Below are positions 38,585 through 46,452 of a DNA stretch of 64,000 bases, one piece after another. Each line of letters opens with the position of its first letter. Position 1 is the first letter of the stretch. Made by a program: the position numbers and the translations under genes. This DNA is from RYN-230 sp963723595 (GTDB lineage: Bacteria > Actinomycetota > Actinomycetes > Streptosporangiales > Streptosporangiaceae). The DNA is taken from assembly GCA_963723595.1 (NCBI GenBank), contig CAVRRQ010000001.1:248001-312000 (forward strand), written 5' to 3'. Below the pieces are notes generated by a model that saw only the letters and a list, made by a program, of their open reading frames with translations, made no database searches and was not told where the DNA came from.

Positions 38585-38664
38585 CGGCGGCCCCGAGACG
38601 GGGGCGTTTTGATCGAGGGACACCGGCTTATTTGCGCCTGCCGCTGAAGAATCCGGAGTTGCTC

Positions 38665-38913
38665 ATGGACCGACCAGGTACGCCCCCCGGTGAGACCTTC
38701 AACCCCTGGACCGTCGTCAACCTGGTCTTTCATCACCTGGCTGACCAGGGACTGCACCCGGTCCTGGGTGAATCGGGCGACCCCGGCCCTCCCGCCGCGG
38801 AGCTGCTCCGGGCGCTGGGGATCGAGCCGGCCGCCGAGGGGAACCACCGGAACTCCCAGGACATCCAGGACCAGCTCGCCGAGCTCCGGAACATCTTCTT
38901 CGGTGAGCGCTGA
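38665..38913 (+). CDS. Small protein of unknown function in the monooxygenase regulon
   Basis: An 82-residue ORF from an ATG at 38665 with GGAG seven bases upstream; longer in-frame starts run into the operator and are unlikely. The sequence has an aromatic/hydrophobic helix (NPWTVVNLVFHHLADQGLHP), a Gly/Pro turn (GESGDPGPPAAELLRALGIE) and an acidic, amphipathic C-terminal helix (DIQDQLAELRNIFFGER). No membrane segment, signal or metal motif is visible. I do not recognise a named domain. It lies between the activator and mimA, with its own copy of the inverted-repeat site, so it is probably co-regulated with mimABCD. Roles as an assembly or regulatory partner are guesses. Confidence 0.7.
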   Translation: MDRPGTPPGETFNPWTVVNLVFHHLADQGLHPVLGESGDPGPPAAELLRALGIEPAAEGNHRNSQDIQDQLAELRNIFFGER

Positions 38914-38967
38914 ATTCGTGAGGCCTGGACGCCCGCCGCGCAGGTCACGGGCGGATCAGACGGGCCT

Positions 38968-38982
38968 GTCTCATGTTGAGAG
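38968..38982. promoter_or_regulatory. Inverted repeat, candidate MimR site 2
   Basis: GTCTCATGTTGAGAG differs from site 1 at two of 15 positions (the A/T at position 7 and the final C/G) and keeps the TCTCA/TGAGA arms. Its centre is 104 bases before mimA and about 45 bases upstream of a -10-like element. The preceding CCT is also shared by context (CCTGTCTCA in both). Confidence 0.65.
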
Positions 38983-38995
38983 CCCGGCCCCCGCA

Positions 38996-39024
38996 TTTAC
39001 AGGTTGTTATTCGGCACATAGGGA
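38996..39024 (+). promoter_or_regulatory. Candidate housekeeping-type promoter of mimA
   Basis: TTTACA (38996-39001) and TAGGGA (39019-39024) are separated by 17 bases, a plausible sigma-70-type pair placed just downstream of inverted repeat 2. No -24/-12 sigma-54 element (TGGCAC-N5-TTGC) is seen, consistent with the activator lacking GAFTGA. Confidence 0.35.
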
Positions 39025-39078
39025 CTTCAGGCAGCCAGCCATCCAGGCTGCCAAGCCACGATTGGGAAAGGGGTGACC

Positions 39079-40732
39079 ATGAGTCGCCAGAGTGTGGCCA
39101 AGGCCCACCAGAAGATCCAGGAACTGTCCTGGGAACCCATGTATCACGAGCCGGTGTCGCAGTACGGGACGGACTACTCGTTCCGCAAGGCGGACAAGAA
39201 GGACCCCCTGAAGCAGGTCCTGCGCTCCTACTTCCCGATGCAGGAGGAGAAGGACCACCGCGTCTACGGGGCCCAGGACGGCGCCATCCGCGGCAACATG
39301 TTCCGCCAGGTGCAGGAGCGCTGGCTGGAGTGGCAGAAGCTGTTCCTGTCCATCATCCCGCTTCCGGAGATCTCGGCCGCGCGGGCCATGCCGCTGCTGT
39401 TCCGCACCGTTCCCAACCCGGAGCTGCACAACGGCCAGGCGATCCAGATGATCGACGAGGTACGCCACTCGACGATCCAGCAGAACCTCAAGCGCCTGTA
39501 CATGAACAACTACATCGACCCGGCGGGCTTCAACTCCAGCCTCCGGAACTTCCAGAACGACTACTGCGGGACGATCGGCCGGCAGTTCGCCGAAGGGTTC
39601 ATCACCGGTGACGCGATCACCGCGGCGAGCATCTACCTGACGATCGTGGCCGAGACGGCGTTCACCAACACGCTGTTCGTGGCCATGCCCGCCGAAGCCG
39701 CCGCTAACGGCGACTACCTGCTGCCGACGGTGTTCCACTCGGTCCAGTCGGACGAGTCGCGGCACATCAGCAACGGGTACGCCACCCTCCTCATGGCCCT
39801 GGCCGACGAGGAGAACCACCAGCTGCTCGAGCGCGACCTGCGCTACGCGTGGTGGAACAACCACCGCGTGGTGGACGCCGCCATCGGCACGTTCATCGAG
39901 TACGGCACCAAGGACCGGCGCAAGGACCGTGAGTCCTACGCCGAGATGTGGCGCCGGTGGATCTACGACGACTACTACCGCAGCTACCTGGTGCCGCTCG
40001 AGAAGTACGGGCTGGTCATCCCGCACGACCTCATCGAAGAGGCGTGGAACCAGATCTGGAACAAGGGCTACGTGCACGAAGTAGCCCAGTTCTTCGCCAC
40101 CGGCTGGCTGGCGAACTACTGGCGGATCGACCCGATGACCGACACGGACTTCGAGTGGTTCGAGTACAAGTACCCGGGCTGGTACGACAGGTACGGCAAG
40201 TGGTGGGAGAACTACAACCGGCTGTCGCCGGCCGAACGGGCACCACCCGATCGTGGCCGAGTCCGTCAACTACGTGTACCCGCACCGCTGCTGGACCTGC
40301 ATGGTGCCCTGCCTGGTCCGCGAGGACATGGTCATCGACGAGGTCAACGGCCAGGTCCGGACCTACTGCCACGAGGAATGCCGGTGGACGGACGCGGAAG
40401 CGTTCCGGCCGACATACCAGGGCCGTTCCACCCCGAACATGGGCCAGCTCATCGGCAAGCGCGAATGGGAGACCCTGTACCACGGCTGGAACTGGGCTGA
40501 CGTGGTCAGCGACATGGGCTACGTCCGGGACGACGGCAAGACGCTGGTCGCCCAGCCGCACCTGGACCTGGACCCGAGCAAGATGTGGACGCTGGACCAC
40601 CTGCGCCGGATGGGACCGGTGCTCAGCCCGAACGTCCTGCTCAACGAGATGACACCGGAAGAGAGGGCGGCCTTCAAGGCCGACTACAACAAGCAGGGCC
40701 CGGCAGGCCGTCCCGCACCCGCGGAGGCCTGA
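39079..40732 (+). CDS. mimA: Propane-type diiron monooxygenase, hydroxylase alpha subunit (frameshift near 40240)
   Basis: The ATG at 39079 has AAAGGGG five bases upstream. The diiron ligands of the bacterial multicomponent monooxygenases are in the expected spacing: Glu97 (LPEISAARA), Glu127 and His130 (IDEVRH), Glu192 (VAETAF), Glu226 and His229 (DESRHI). Residues 1-390 are in one frame. One surplus G near 40240 shifts the rest, which resumes as HPIVAESVNYVYPHRCWTC and ends at 40732, for about 551 residues. It matches the soluble propane/methyl-ketone monooxygenases (MimA, PrmA) of mycobacteria, Gordonia and Rhodococcus. With MimC it forms the hydroxylase that inserts oxygen into alkanes or ketones. 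The break in an otherwise intact operon is probably an assembly error. Confidence 0.95.
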
Positions 40733-40749
40733 CCGAACCCAGCTAGACC

Positions 40750-40788
40750 GGGAGGTGGGCCGCAGGCTAGGCCCTGCGGCCCCCTCCC
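40750..40788 (+). terminator. Hairpin between mimA and mimB
   Basis: GGGAGGTGGGCCGCAGG (40750-40766) pairs with CCTGCGGCCCCCTCCC (40773-40788) with a single bulge, loop CTAGGC. It has no U-run. It occupies the 99-base gap between the alpha subunit and the reductase and may partly terminate or protect the upstream message, favouring excess hydroxylase over reductase. Confidence 0.6.
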
Positions 40789-40831
40789 AACCACTTCTAC
40801 GAGGCGATTTCCCAGCATTCGCGAGGGGGCC

Positions 40832-41878
40832 ATGCCCGACAAGCACGTCGTACGGTTCGAGCCGGTCGGCATCGAGATCGAGGTCAGTGAGGATCAGAAC
40901 ATCCTTAGGGCCGCGGCCGAGCAGGGCGTCATGCTTATGCACGGCTGCAAGGAGGGCCAGTGCGCCGCGTGCAAGTCGTTCATCCTCGAGGGCGAGGACA
41001 TCGAGCACGATAGGTACTCGACCTTCGCGCTCCCCGACTACGAGCTCGATGAGGGCTACACCCTGCTGTGCCGGGCGCATGCCTACGAGGACGTCACGAT
41101 CGAGCTGCTCAACTACGACGAGGAGATGATCCGGTCCGGTCTGCCGATCCAGCAGGGCGTGGCGGAGGTGGTGTCCAAGGACGCGGTCACCCACGACATC
41201 CGGCACCTGATCCTGCGGCTCACCGAGCCGGACGAGATCAAGTACTTCCCTGGCCAGTACATGGACATCGCCGTTCCCGGGACGGAGGAGGTGCGGTCTT
41301 TCTCGATGGCGAACACCTCCAGCCGTGAAAGCGGGCTGCTGGAGTTCATCATCAAGGTCTACCCGGACGGGGTGTTCTCCAGGTTCCTGGCCGAGAAGCT
41401 GGCCGAGGGGGACCGGCTCGACCTGAGCGGCCCGTTCGGGGTCTTCACCCTCCGCGAGGGCGAGAACGACCTGGTCTTCGTCGGCGGCGGGGCGGGCATG
41501 GCCCCGATCCTGTCGCTGCTGCGCACCCTGGCCGAACGCGGCATCGACCGCAAGGCCACCTTCTTCTACGGCGCGCGGGCCAAGCGGGACCTGTGCTTCG
41601 AGGCCGAACTGCACGAGCTCGAGGAAAAGCTGCCGAACTTCCGGTACATCCCGGCGCTGTCCGAGGCGGACGTGGATGACGACTGGGACGGCGAGACCGG
41701 TTTTGTCACCGATGTGGTCAAGCGGCACGCGAGCGACCTGACCGGAGCCCACGCCTACGTCTGCGGCCCGCCACCCATGGTGGAAGCGGCCCTGCCGCTG
41801 CTCGCGCAGCTCGGCGTGGAACAGAAGCGGATCTATTACGACAAGTTCACCACCACCGGGGATCCCGGCCAGCAGTGA
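40832..41878 (+). CDS. mimB: Monooxygenase reductase component (2Fe-2S/FAD/NADH)
   Basis: Intact, 348 residues. An N-terminal plant-type ferredoxin domain has the cluster ligands HGCKEGQCAACKS plus the distant Cys in YTLLCRAHA. The FAD domain has RSFSMANTS (RxYS-like) and the NAD domain VGGGAGMAPILSLLRTL and YVCGPPPMVEAAL. It transfers electrons from NADH to the diiron hydroxylase. It is the second gene in the usual mimABCD/prmABCD order, separated from mimA by a hairpin and from mimC by 86 bases. Confidence 0.95.
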   Translation: MPDKHVVRFEPVGIEIEVSEDQNILRAAAEQGVMLMHGCKEGQCAACKSFILEGEDIEHDRYSTFALPDYELDEGYTLLCRAHAYEDVTIELLNYDEEMIRSGLPIQQGVAEVVSKDAVTHDIRHLILRLTEPDEIKYFPGQYMDIAVPGTEEVRSFSMANTSSRESGLLEFIIKVYPDGVFSRFLAEKLAEGDRLDLSGPFGVFTLREGENDLVFVGGGAGMAPILSLLRTLAERGIDRKATFFYGARAKRDLCFEAELHELEEKLPNFRYIPALSEADVDDDWDGETGFVTDVVKRHASDLTGAHAYVCGPPPMVEAALPLLAQLGVEQKRIYYDKFTTTGDPGQQ

Positions 41879-41964
41879 GGAGCAACGGACGTGCCTGCAA
41901 GTCCACCGGCAAAGCCGCCTGGTGGCAATCCGCGCCTGAACTCTCACGATGAAGGAGAGACCTC

Positions 41965-43134
41965 ATGACAACCGCTCCAGAACGTAGTGTTCCCAAGCCG
42001 GTCTTTACCGACGCGGAGGCCGGGGCGAAGGAATTCCCGGACTCGACCTCCCGCCGGTTCAACTACTACACCCCCGCCAAGCGCAAGCAGTCCCACTACG
42101 AGGACGTAACCGTCGAGGTGCAGCCCGATCCGCGGCATTACCTCGCGCAAGGATGGCTCTACGGTTTCTCCGACGGCCGGGGCGGGTATCCGCTGGACTG
42201 GACGGCCCTGAAGGCCTGGGGATCGGACCGGCCGGAGCCTGAGCGCTACCCGGGCTCGGGCGGCAAGGGCTACGACTGGCCGGCGCATGGGTGGCACTTG
42301 TTCCGCGACCCCAACGAAGAGTGGGAGCTCACGTTCTACCGCTACAACTCCAACGTGGTGCGGCAGCTGAACCAGAACATCGATGCGGCCCGCCAGTCGA
42401 AGGCGTTCGAGCAGTGGAACCGCAGCTGGGTGAACTTCGTCGAGCGCAACGTCGGAGCCTGGATGCACGTGGACCACGGGCTGGGGCTGTACCTCTTCGC
42501 GAACGCCAACCGGCGGGCGCCCACCAACATGCACAACAACGCGATCTCGGTGAACAGCATGCACCGGATCCGGGCCGCCCAGGATCTCGCGCTGTACAAC
42601 CTGAGCCTGACCGAGGAAATCGAGGGCTTCGACGGCACGGCGCACCTGGAGACCTGGAACAGCGACCCGGCCTGGCAGGGCGTCCGTGAGATCGCCGAGC
42701 AGCTCACCGCCATCGACGACTGGTGCGAGGCGATCTTCGCGGCCAACGTGGTGTTCGAGCCGCTGGTCGGCGAGCTGTTCCGCAGCCAGCTGGTGCAGCA
42801 CGCGGCCCCGCGCAACGGCGACTTCGTCACGCCTACGGTGGTCGGCGCGGAGGAGTACGACTACGCCGAGCGCGACCTGCGGTACACGCGGCCGATGTTC
42901 GAGCTGCTGACCAGCGACCGTGAGTTCGGCGACCAGAACAAGGCCAAGCTCCAGGAGTGGCTGTCGGTCTGGACGCCCCGGGCCATCGCCGCCTCGCGCG
43001 CGCTGCAGCCACTGTGGTCGCAGCCCGAGTCGAAGCCACCCCGGTTCGAGGATGGGCTGGACGCGCAGAAGCGCCGGTTCAGTGGCATCCTGTCCGACCT
43101 GCACCTGGAAAACCCGAAGGAGCTGGCCCAGTGA
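41965..43134 (+). CDS. mimC: Hydroxylase beta (small) subunit
   Basis: Intact, 389 residues, with GAAGGAGAG before the ATG. It begins SVPKPVFTDAEAGAKEFPDS and contains RRFNYYTPAKRKQSHYEDVT, the beta-subunit signature, and the helical ferritin-like core without diiron ligands (NQNIDAARQSKAFEQWN, VEHNV-like VERNVGAWMHVDHGL). It scaffolds the alpha subunit in the hydroxylase dimer. The stop overlaps the coupling-protein start (GTGA), coupling their translation. Confidence 0.93.
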   Translation: MTTAPERSVPKPVFTDAEAGAKEFPDSTSRRFNYYTPAKRKQSHYEDVTVEVQPDPRHYLAQGWLYGFSDGRGGYPLDWTALKAWGSDRPEPERYPGSGGKGYDWPAHGWHLFRDPNEEWELTFYRYNSNVVRQLNQNIDAARQSKAFEQWNRSWVNFVERNVGAWMHVDHGLGLYLFANANRRAPTNMHNNAISVNSMHRIRAAQDLALYNLSLTEEIEGFDGTAHLETWNSDPAWQGVREIAEQLTAIDDWCEAIFAANVVFEPLVGELFRSQLVQHAAPRNGDFVTPTVVGAEEYDYAERDLRYTRPMFELLTSDREFGDQNKAKLQEWLSVWTPRAIAASRALQPLWSQPESKPPRFEDGLDAQKRRFSGILSDLHLENPKELAQ

Positions 43135-43499
43135 CCACCTACAAAACGTCGGAGAGCCCGTTCAAATCCGACAACACCGCGTCCAACCAGTGCGGCGTGA
43201 CCCTGATGAACAACCAGGTCGGGGCCGTAGTCGCCGACGTCATGAAGACTCATGACAATGTGACCGTGCGGTACCTGCCGTCGATGATCCGGGTCGACGC
43301 GGTCGGCACGATGGTGTTCGACTACGACGAGATCTCCGAAGCCCTCGGTGAGGAGCCCGGTTTCTACGACGCGGCCGAGTTCGAGGAGAACATGTCCACC
43401 CACTACGGCCGGATGATCCACCAGGACGACCGGACCATCATGTTCGCCAACCCGGAGGACGCCGCCGAGTACATCGGCTTCGACCTCACGTCCCGCTAG
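43131..43499 (+). CDS. mimD: Monooxygenase coupling (effector) protein
   Basis: A 122-residue protein from the GTG at 43131, which overlaps the mimC stop. It has the MmoB/DmpM family core: NQCGVTLMNNQVGAVVADVM, VTVRYLPSMIRVDAVGTMVF and a C-terminal MSTHYGRMIHQDDRTIMF. These small proteins bind the hydroxylase and gate substrate and oxygen access. A 46-base gap precedes the amidohydrolase gene. Confidence 0.92.
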   Translation: MTTYKTSESPFKSDNTASNQCGVTLMNNQVGAVVADVMKTHDNVTVRYLPSMIRVDAVGTMVFDYDEISEALGEEPGFYDAAEFEENMSTHYGRMIHQDDRTIMFANPEDAAEYIGFDLTSR

Positions 43500-43545
43500 G
43501 GGCGGACTCCAGCGCTTCAGAATCGGACCCCAACGAGGAGGAACC

Positions 43546-44592
43546 GTGTACGAAAAGGACGGCGAGAAGTACTTCGTTGTCGACAGCCATATGCACTACT
43601 GGAACGCCGCTCCGGACAACTGGGTCAAGGGCGCCGAGCAGTACGCCAAGGGCTGGATCGAGTGCTTCCACGCTTACCAGGGCCTGGGCCCGCCCGAGAC
43701 TCACTGGTCGATCGAGCACTTCCAGAAGTACTCGGAAGACGACCTGATGAAGGACGTCTTCGAAGACGGATACGTGGACGTGGCGATCTTCCAGCCCACC
43801 TACCTGAAGGAGTGGTACGCGGAGGGCTTCAATACCACGGAGCGCAACGCGGCGCTGGGGGAGAAGCACCCGGGCAAGTTCATCGCCAACACCCGCTTTG
43901 ACCCCCGCGACGGCGACGAGGGCCTGAAGGTCCTGCAGCAGAACGTCGACCGTTACGGATCCAAGGGCGTCAAGCTCTACACCGCGGAGTGGAACAACGG
44001 CTCACGCGGCTACAAGCTGAGCGACCCGGCGGCCTACCGCTACCTGGAGGCCGCCCAGAACATGGGCATCAAGAACGTCCACGTGCACAAGGGCCCGACG
44101 ATCTGGCCGCTGGACAAGGACGCGTTCGATGTCTCCGACATCGACCACTGCGCGACCGACTTCCCCGACCTGAACTTCATCGTCGAGCACGTCGGCCTGC
44201 CCCGGATCGAGGACTTCTGCTTCATGGCGACGCAGGAGCCCAACGTCTACGCCGGCCTGTCCGTGGTCATCGGCGGCCTGATGTACGCGCGGCCGAAGTT
44301 CTTCGCCAAGGTCATGGGCGAGCTGCTGTTCTGGGTCGGCGAGGACAAGATGACCTTCGGCAGCGACTACGGCATCTGGGAGCCCAAGTGGCAGATCGAG
44401 GGCTTCGTGGACTGGGACTACCCCAGCGACGAGTTCTCCGACTTCCCGAGGGTGAACACCGACACCAAGAAGAAGATCCTCGGCCTGAACGCGGCGAAGC
44501 TCTACGACATCGAGGTCCCTGCCGAGTTCCAGATCAAGGACGCCAGCGCCCCGGCATCGCAGGATGATGCCCAGCTGGTCTCGGGGGCATGA
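43546..44592 (+). CDS. Amidohydrolase-2 family protein of the monooxygenase cluster
   Basis: An intact 348-residue protein from a GTG with GAGGAGG upstream. The metal-site motif VDSHMHYWNAAPDN is at the N-terminus, followed by FIANTRFDPRDGDEGLKVLQ, KNVHVHKGPTIWPLD, FIVEHVGLPRIEDF and TFGSDYGIWEPKW, which give the His and Asp ligands of a TIM-barrel hydrolase. The same gene follows mimABCD in mycobacteria and prmABCD in relatives, but its reaction is unknown; hydrolysis or decarboxylation of an oxidised intermediate, or a role in enzyme maturation, are possible. The stop overlaps the next start (ATGA). Confidence 0.9.
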   Translation: MYEKDGEKYFVVDSHMHYWNAAPDNWVKGAEQYAKGWIECFHAYQGLGPPETHWSIEHFQKYSEDDLMKDVFEDGYVDVAIFQPTYLKEWYAEGFNTTERNAALGEKHPGKFIANTRFDPRDGDEGLKVLQQNVDRYGSKGVKLYTAEWNNGSRGYKLSDPAAYRYLEAAQNMGIKNVHVHKGPTIWPLDKDAFDVSDIDHCATDFPDLNFIVEHVGLPRIEDFCFMATQEPNVYAGLSVVIGGLMYARPKFFAKVMGELLFWVGEDKMTFGSDYGIWEPKWQIEGFVDWDYPSDEFSDFPRVNTDTKKKILGLNAAKLYDIEVPAEFQIKDASAPASQDDAQLVSGA

Positions 44593-45389
44593 CTGCCCCG
44601 GTGACCACGAGCACGCGCGACGCGCGCCCGGCGGAGCTCAGCGCTCCGCCGGGCGCGCCCGGCGCTCCCGTGGTCGAGGCGCCGCGGATACTTGCCGCCC
44701 TGGACTCGGTCCGGGATCCGGAGCTCGACGAGCCGATCACGGCGCTGGGCTTCGTCTCCTCGTGCACCATCACCCCCGACGGTGCGGCGCAGGTCCGGCT
44801 GCGGCTGCCCACGTACTTTTGCGCGCCCAACTTCGCCTTCCTCATGGTGGCGGACGCCTACGACGCGGTAGCCGCGCTGCCGGGCGTGCGCCGGGCCGAG
44901 GTCGTGCTGGACGAGCACTTCGCCTCGGACGCGATCAACGGCGGGGTGGCCGCGCACGCGGGCTTCGCGCAGTCGTTTGACGGAGAGGCGGTCGGCGAGC
45001 TGCACGAGCTGCGGGCCGACTTCCTGCGCAAGGCAGTGCTGGCCGGTACTGACCAGGTCTGCCGGCCGCTGCTCAGCGCCGGGACCGATCCGGCCAGCCT
45101 GCCGGGGATGACTCTGGGCCAGGTGCCGCCCTCCGCCGCGCTGCAGCGGCTACGCGAGCGCCGGGCCGAGCTCGGCCTGCCCGCCGGTGATGACGCCTGG
45201 CTGCTCATCGACCCGAAAACCGGGGAACCGGTGCGCCCGGATTCCCTGCGGATGCACCTGGGGCGGGCCCGGCTGACCCGGACCAGCATCGAGGCCAACG
45301 GCAGCATCTGCCGCGGCATGCTGAAGCACCGGTACGACAGCACCACAGGGGTAGGACAGCTCCCAGAGGGCGAGAAGGAGGACCAGTGA
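44589..45389 (+). CDS. DUF59/MIP18-type Fe-S assembly protein with C-terminal extension
   Basis: 266 residues. After a Pro/Ala-rich leader the DUF59 domain (about 30-110) reads ILAALDSVRDPELDEPITAL, GFVSSCTI and LRLPTYFCAPNFAFLM, with the conserved Cys in TYFCAPN. The C-terminal 150 residues (SFDGEAVGELHELRADFLRK, ANGSICRGMLKHRYDST) form an extension seen in homologues next to propane monooxygenases. DUF59 proteins aid iron-sulphur or metal-centre assembly; here it may mature the reductase cluster or the diiron site. It overlaps genes on both sides by 4 bases. Confidence 0.85.
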   Translation: MTAPVTTSTRDARPAELSAPPGAPGAPVVEAPRILAALDSVRDPELDEPITALGFVSSCTITPDGAAQVRLRLPTYFCAPNFAFLMVADAYDAVAALPGVRRAEVVLDEHFASDAINGGVAAHAGFAQSFDGEAVGELHELRADFLRKAVLAGTDQVCRPLLSAGTDPASLPGMTLGQVPPSAALQRLRERRAELGLPAGDDAWLLIDPKTGEPVRPDSLRMHLGRARLTRTSIEANGSICRGMLKHRYDSTTGVGQLPEGEKEDQ

Positions 45390-46414
45390 AGGCCGTCCGC
45401 TTGCACGCGTTCCACCAGCAGCCGGTGATCGACGAGGTTCCGGAGCCGGCCATCAGGGGCCCGCTCGACGTCATCGTGAAGATCGGCGGGGCCGGCGTCT
45501 GCCGGACCGACCTGCACATCATCGAGGGCCAGTGGGACGCGGCCATGGGCACCCCGCTGCCCTACATCCTGGGCCATGAGAACGCCGGCTGGGTGCACGA
45601 GGTGGGCTCGGCGGTCACCAACGTGGCCGTGGGCGACACGGTCATCCTGCATCCCACCCCGACCTGCGGGCTGTGCCGCGCCTGCCGGGCCGGCGACGAC
45701 ATGCACTGCACCGGCGGCAGCGAGTTCCCCGGCCTGTCCCGCGACGGGGGGATGGCCGAGTACCTGCTCACCACGGCCCGGGCCTGCGTCAAGCTGGACC
45801 CGGCGACCCAGCCGAAGGACGTGGCGGCGCTGGCCGACGCGGGCATTACCGCCTACCACGCGGTCCGCAAGGCCCTCCCGCTGCTCTACCCCGGGACCAC
45901 CGCCGTGGTGATCGGCGCGGGCGGGCTGGGCCACATCGGCATCCAGTGCCTGGCCGCGCTGTCCGCGACCACCATCGTCGTGGTGGACCGGAACCCGGAC
46001 GCGCTCAAGCTGGCCGAGCAGCTCGGCGCGCAGCACACCGTGGTCGCCGACGGCAGCCACGTGGACGCGGTCAAGGACCTGACCGGCGGGGCCGGCGCCC
46101 ACGTCGTGCTGGACTTCGTGGCCGAGCAGGGCGCCGAGATGGATGGCTGGAACATGACGGCCCCGGGCGGCTCCTACTTCGTCATCGGCTACGGCGGCAC
46201 GCTGGAGATCCCCACGCTCGACATCATCTCCACCGAGCGCAACATCATCGGCAACATCGTCGGCACCTACAACGACCTGGCCGAGCTGATGTCCCTGGCC
46301 GAGGCGGGCAAGGTCACCCTGCACACCCGGACCTACCCGCTGACCAGCGCGGTGGAGGCGTTCGCGGATCTCGACGCAGGCCGGGTGCGTGGCCGCGCCA
46401 TCCTCGTCCCCTGA
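45386..46414 (+). CDS. adh: Zinc-dependent alcohol dehydrogenase
   Basis: 342 residues from a GTG that overlaps the preceding stop. Catalytic zinc ligands are in GGAGVCRTDLHIIEG (Cys) and LGHENAGWV (GHE). The structural zinc loop is shortened to CGLCRACRAGDDMHC and keeps four Cys. The NAD site is VVIGAGGLGHIGIQC followed by VVVDRNPD, whose Asp favours NAD over NADP. It is placed to oxidise the alcohol made by the monooxygenase, for example 2-propanol to acetone. Confidence 0.93.
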   Translation: MKAVRLHAFHQQPVIDEVPEPAIRGPLDVIVKIGGAGVCRTDLHIIEGQWDAAMGTPLPYILGHENAGWVHEVGSAVTNVAVGDTVILHPTPTCGLCRACRAGDDMHCTGGSEFPGLSRDGGMAEYLLTTARACVKLDPATQPKDVAALADAGITAYHAVRKALPLLYPGTTAVVIGAGGLGHIGIQCLAALSATTIVVVDRNPDALKLAEQLGAQHTVVADGSHVDAVKDLTGGAGAHVVLDFVAEQGAEMDGWNMTAPGGSYFVIGYGGTLEIPTLDIISTERNIIGNIVGTYNDLAELMSLAEAGKVTLHTRTYPLTSAVEAFADLDAGRVRGRAILVP

Positions 46415-46452
46415 TTACCGCCATTGACTAAGAACCCGTCCTAGGAGGACTG

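Noticed and set aside
38996..39024. Sigma-54 -24/-12 promoter upstream of mimA
   Set aside because: No TGGCAC-N5-TTGC match with correct GG/GC spacing was found, and the activator lacks GAFTGA.
44589..45389. PaaD-type phenylacetyl-CoA monooxygenase assembly protein
   Set aside because: It shares only the DUF59 core; the long C-terminal extension and cluster context fit the propane-monooxygenase-linked form instead.
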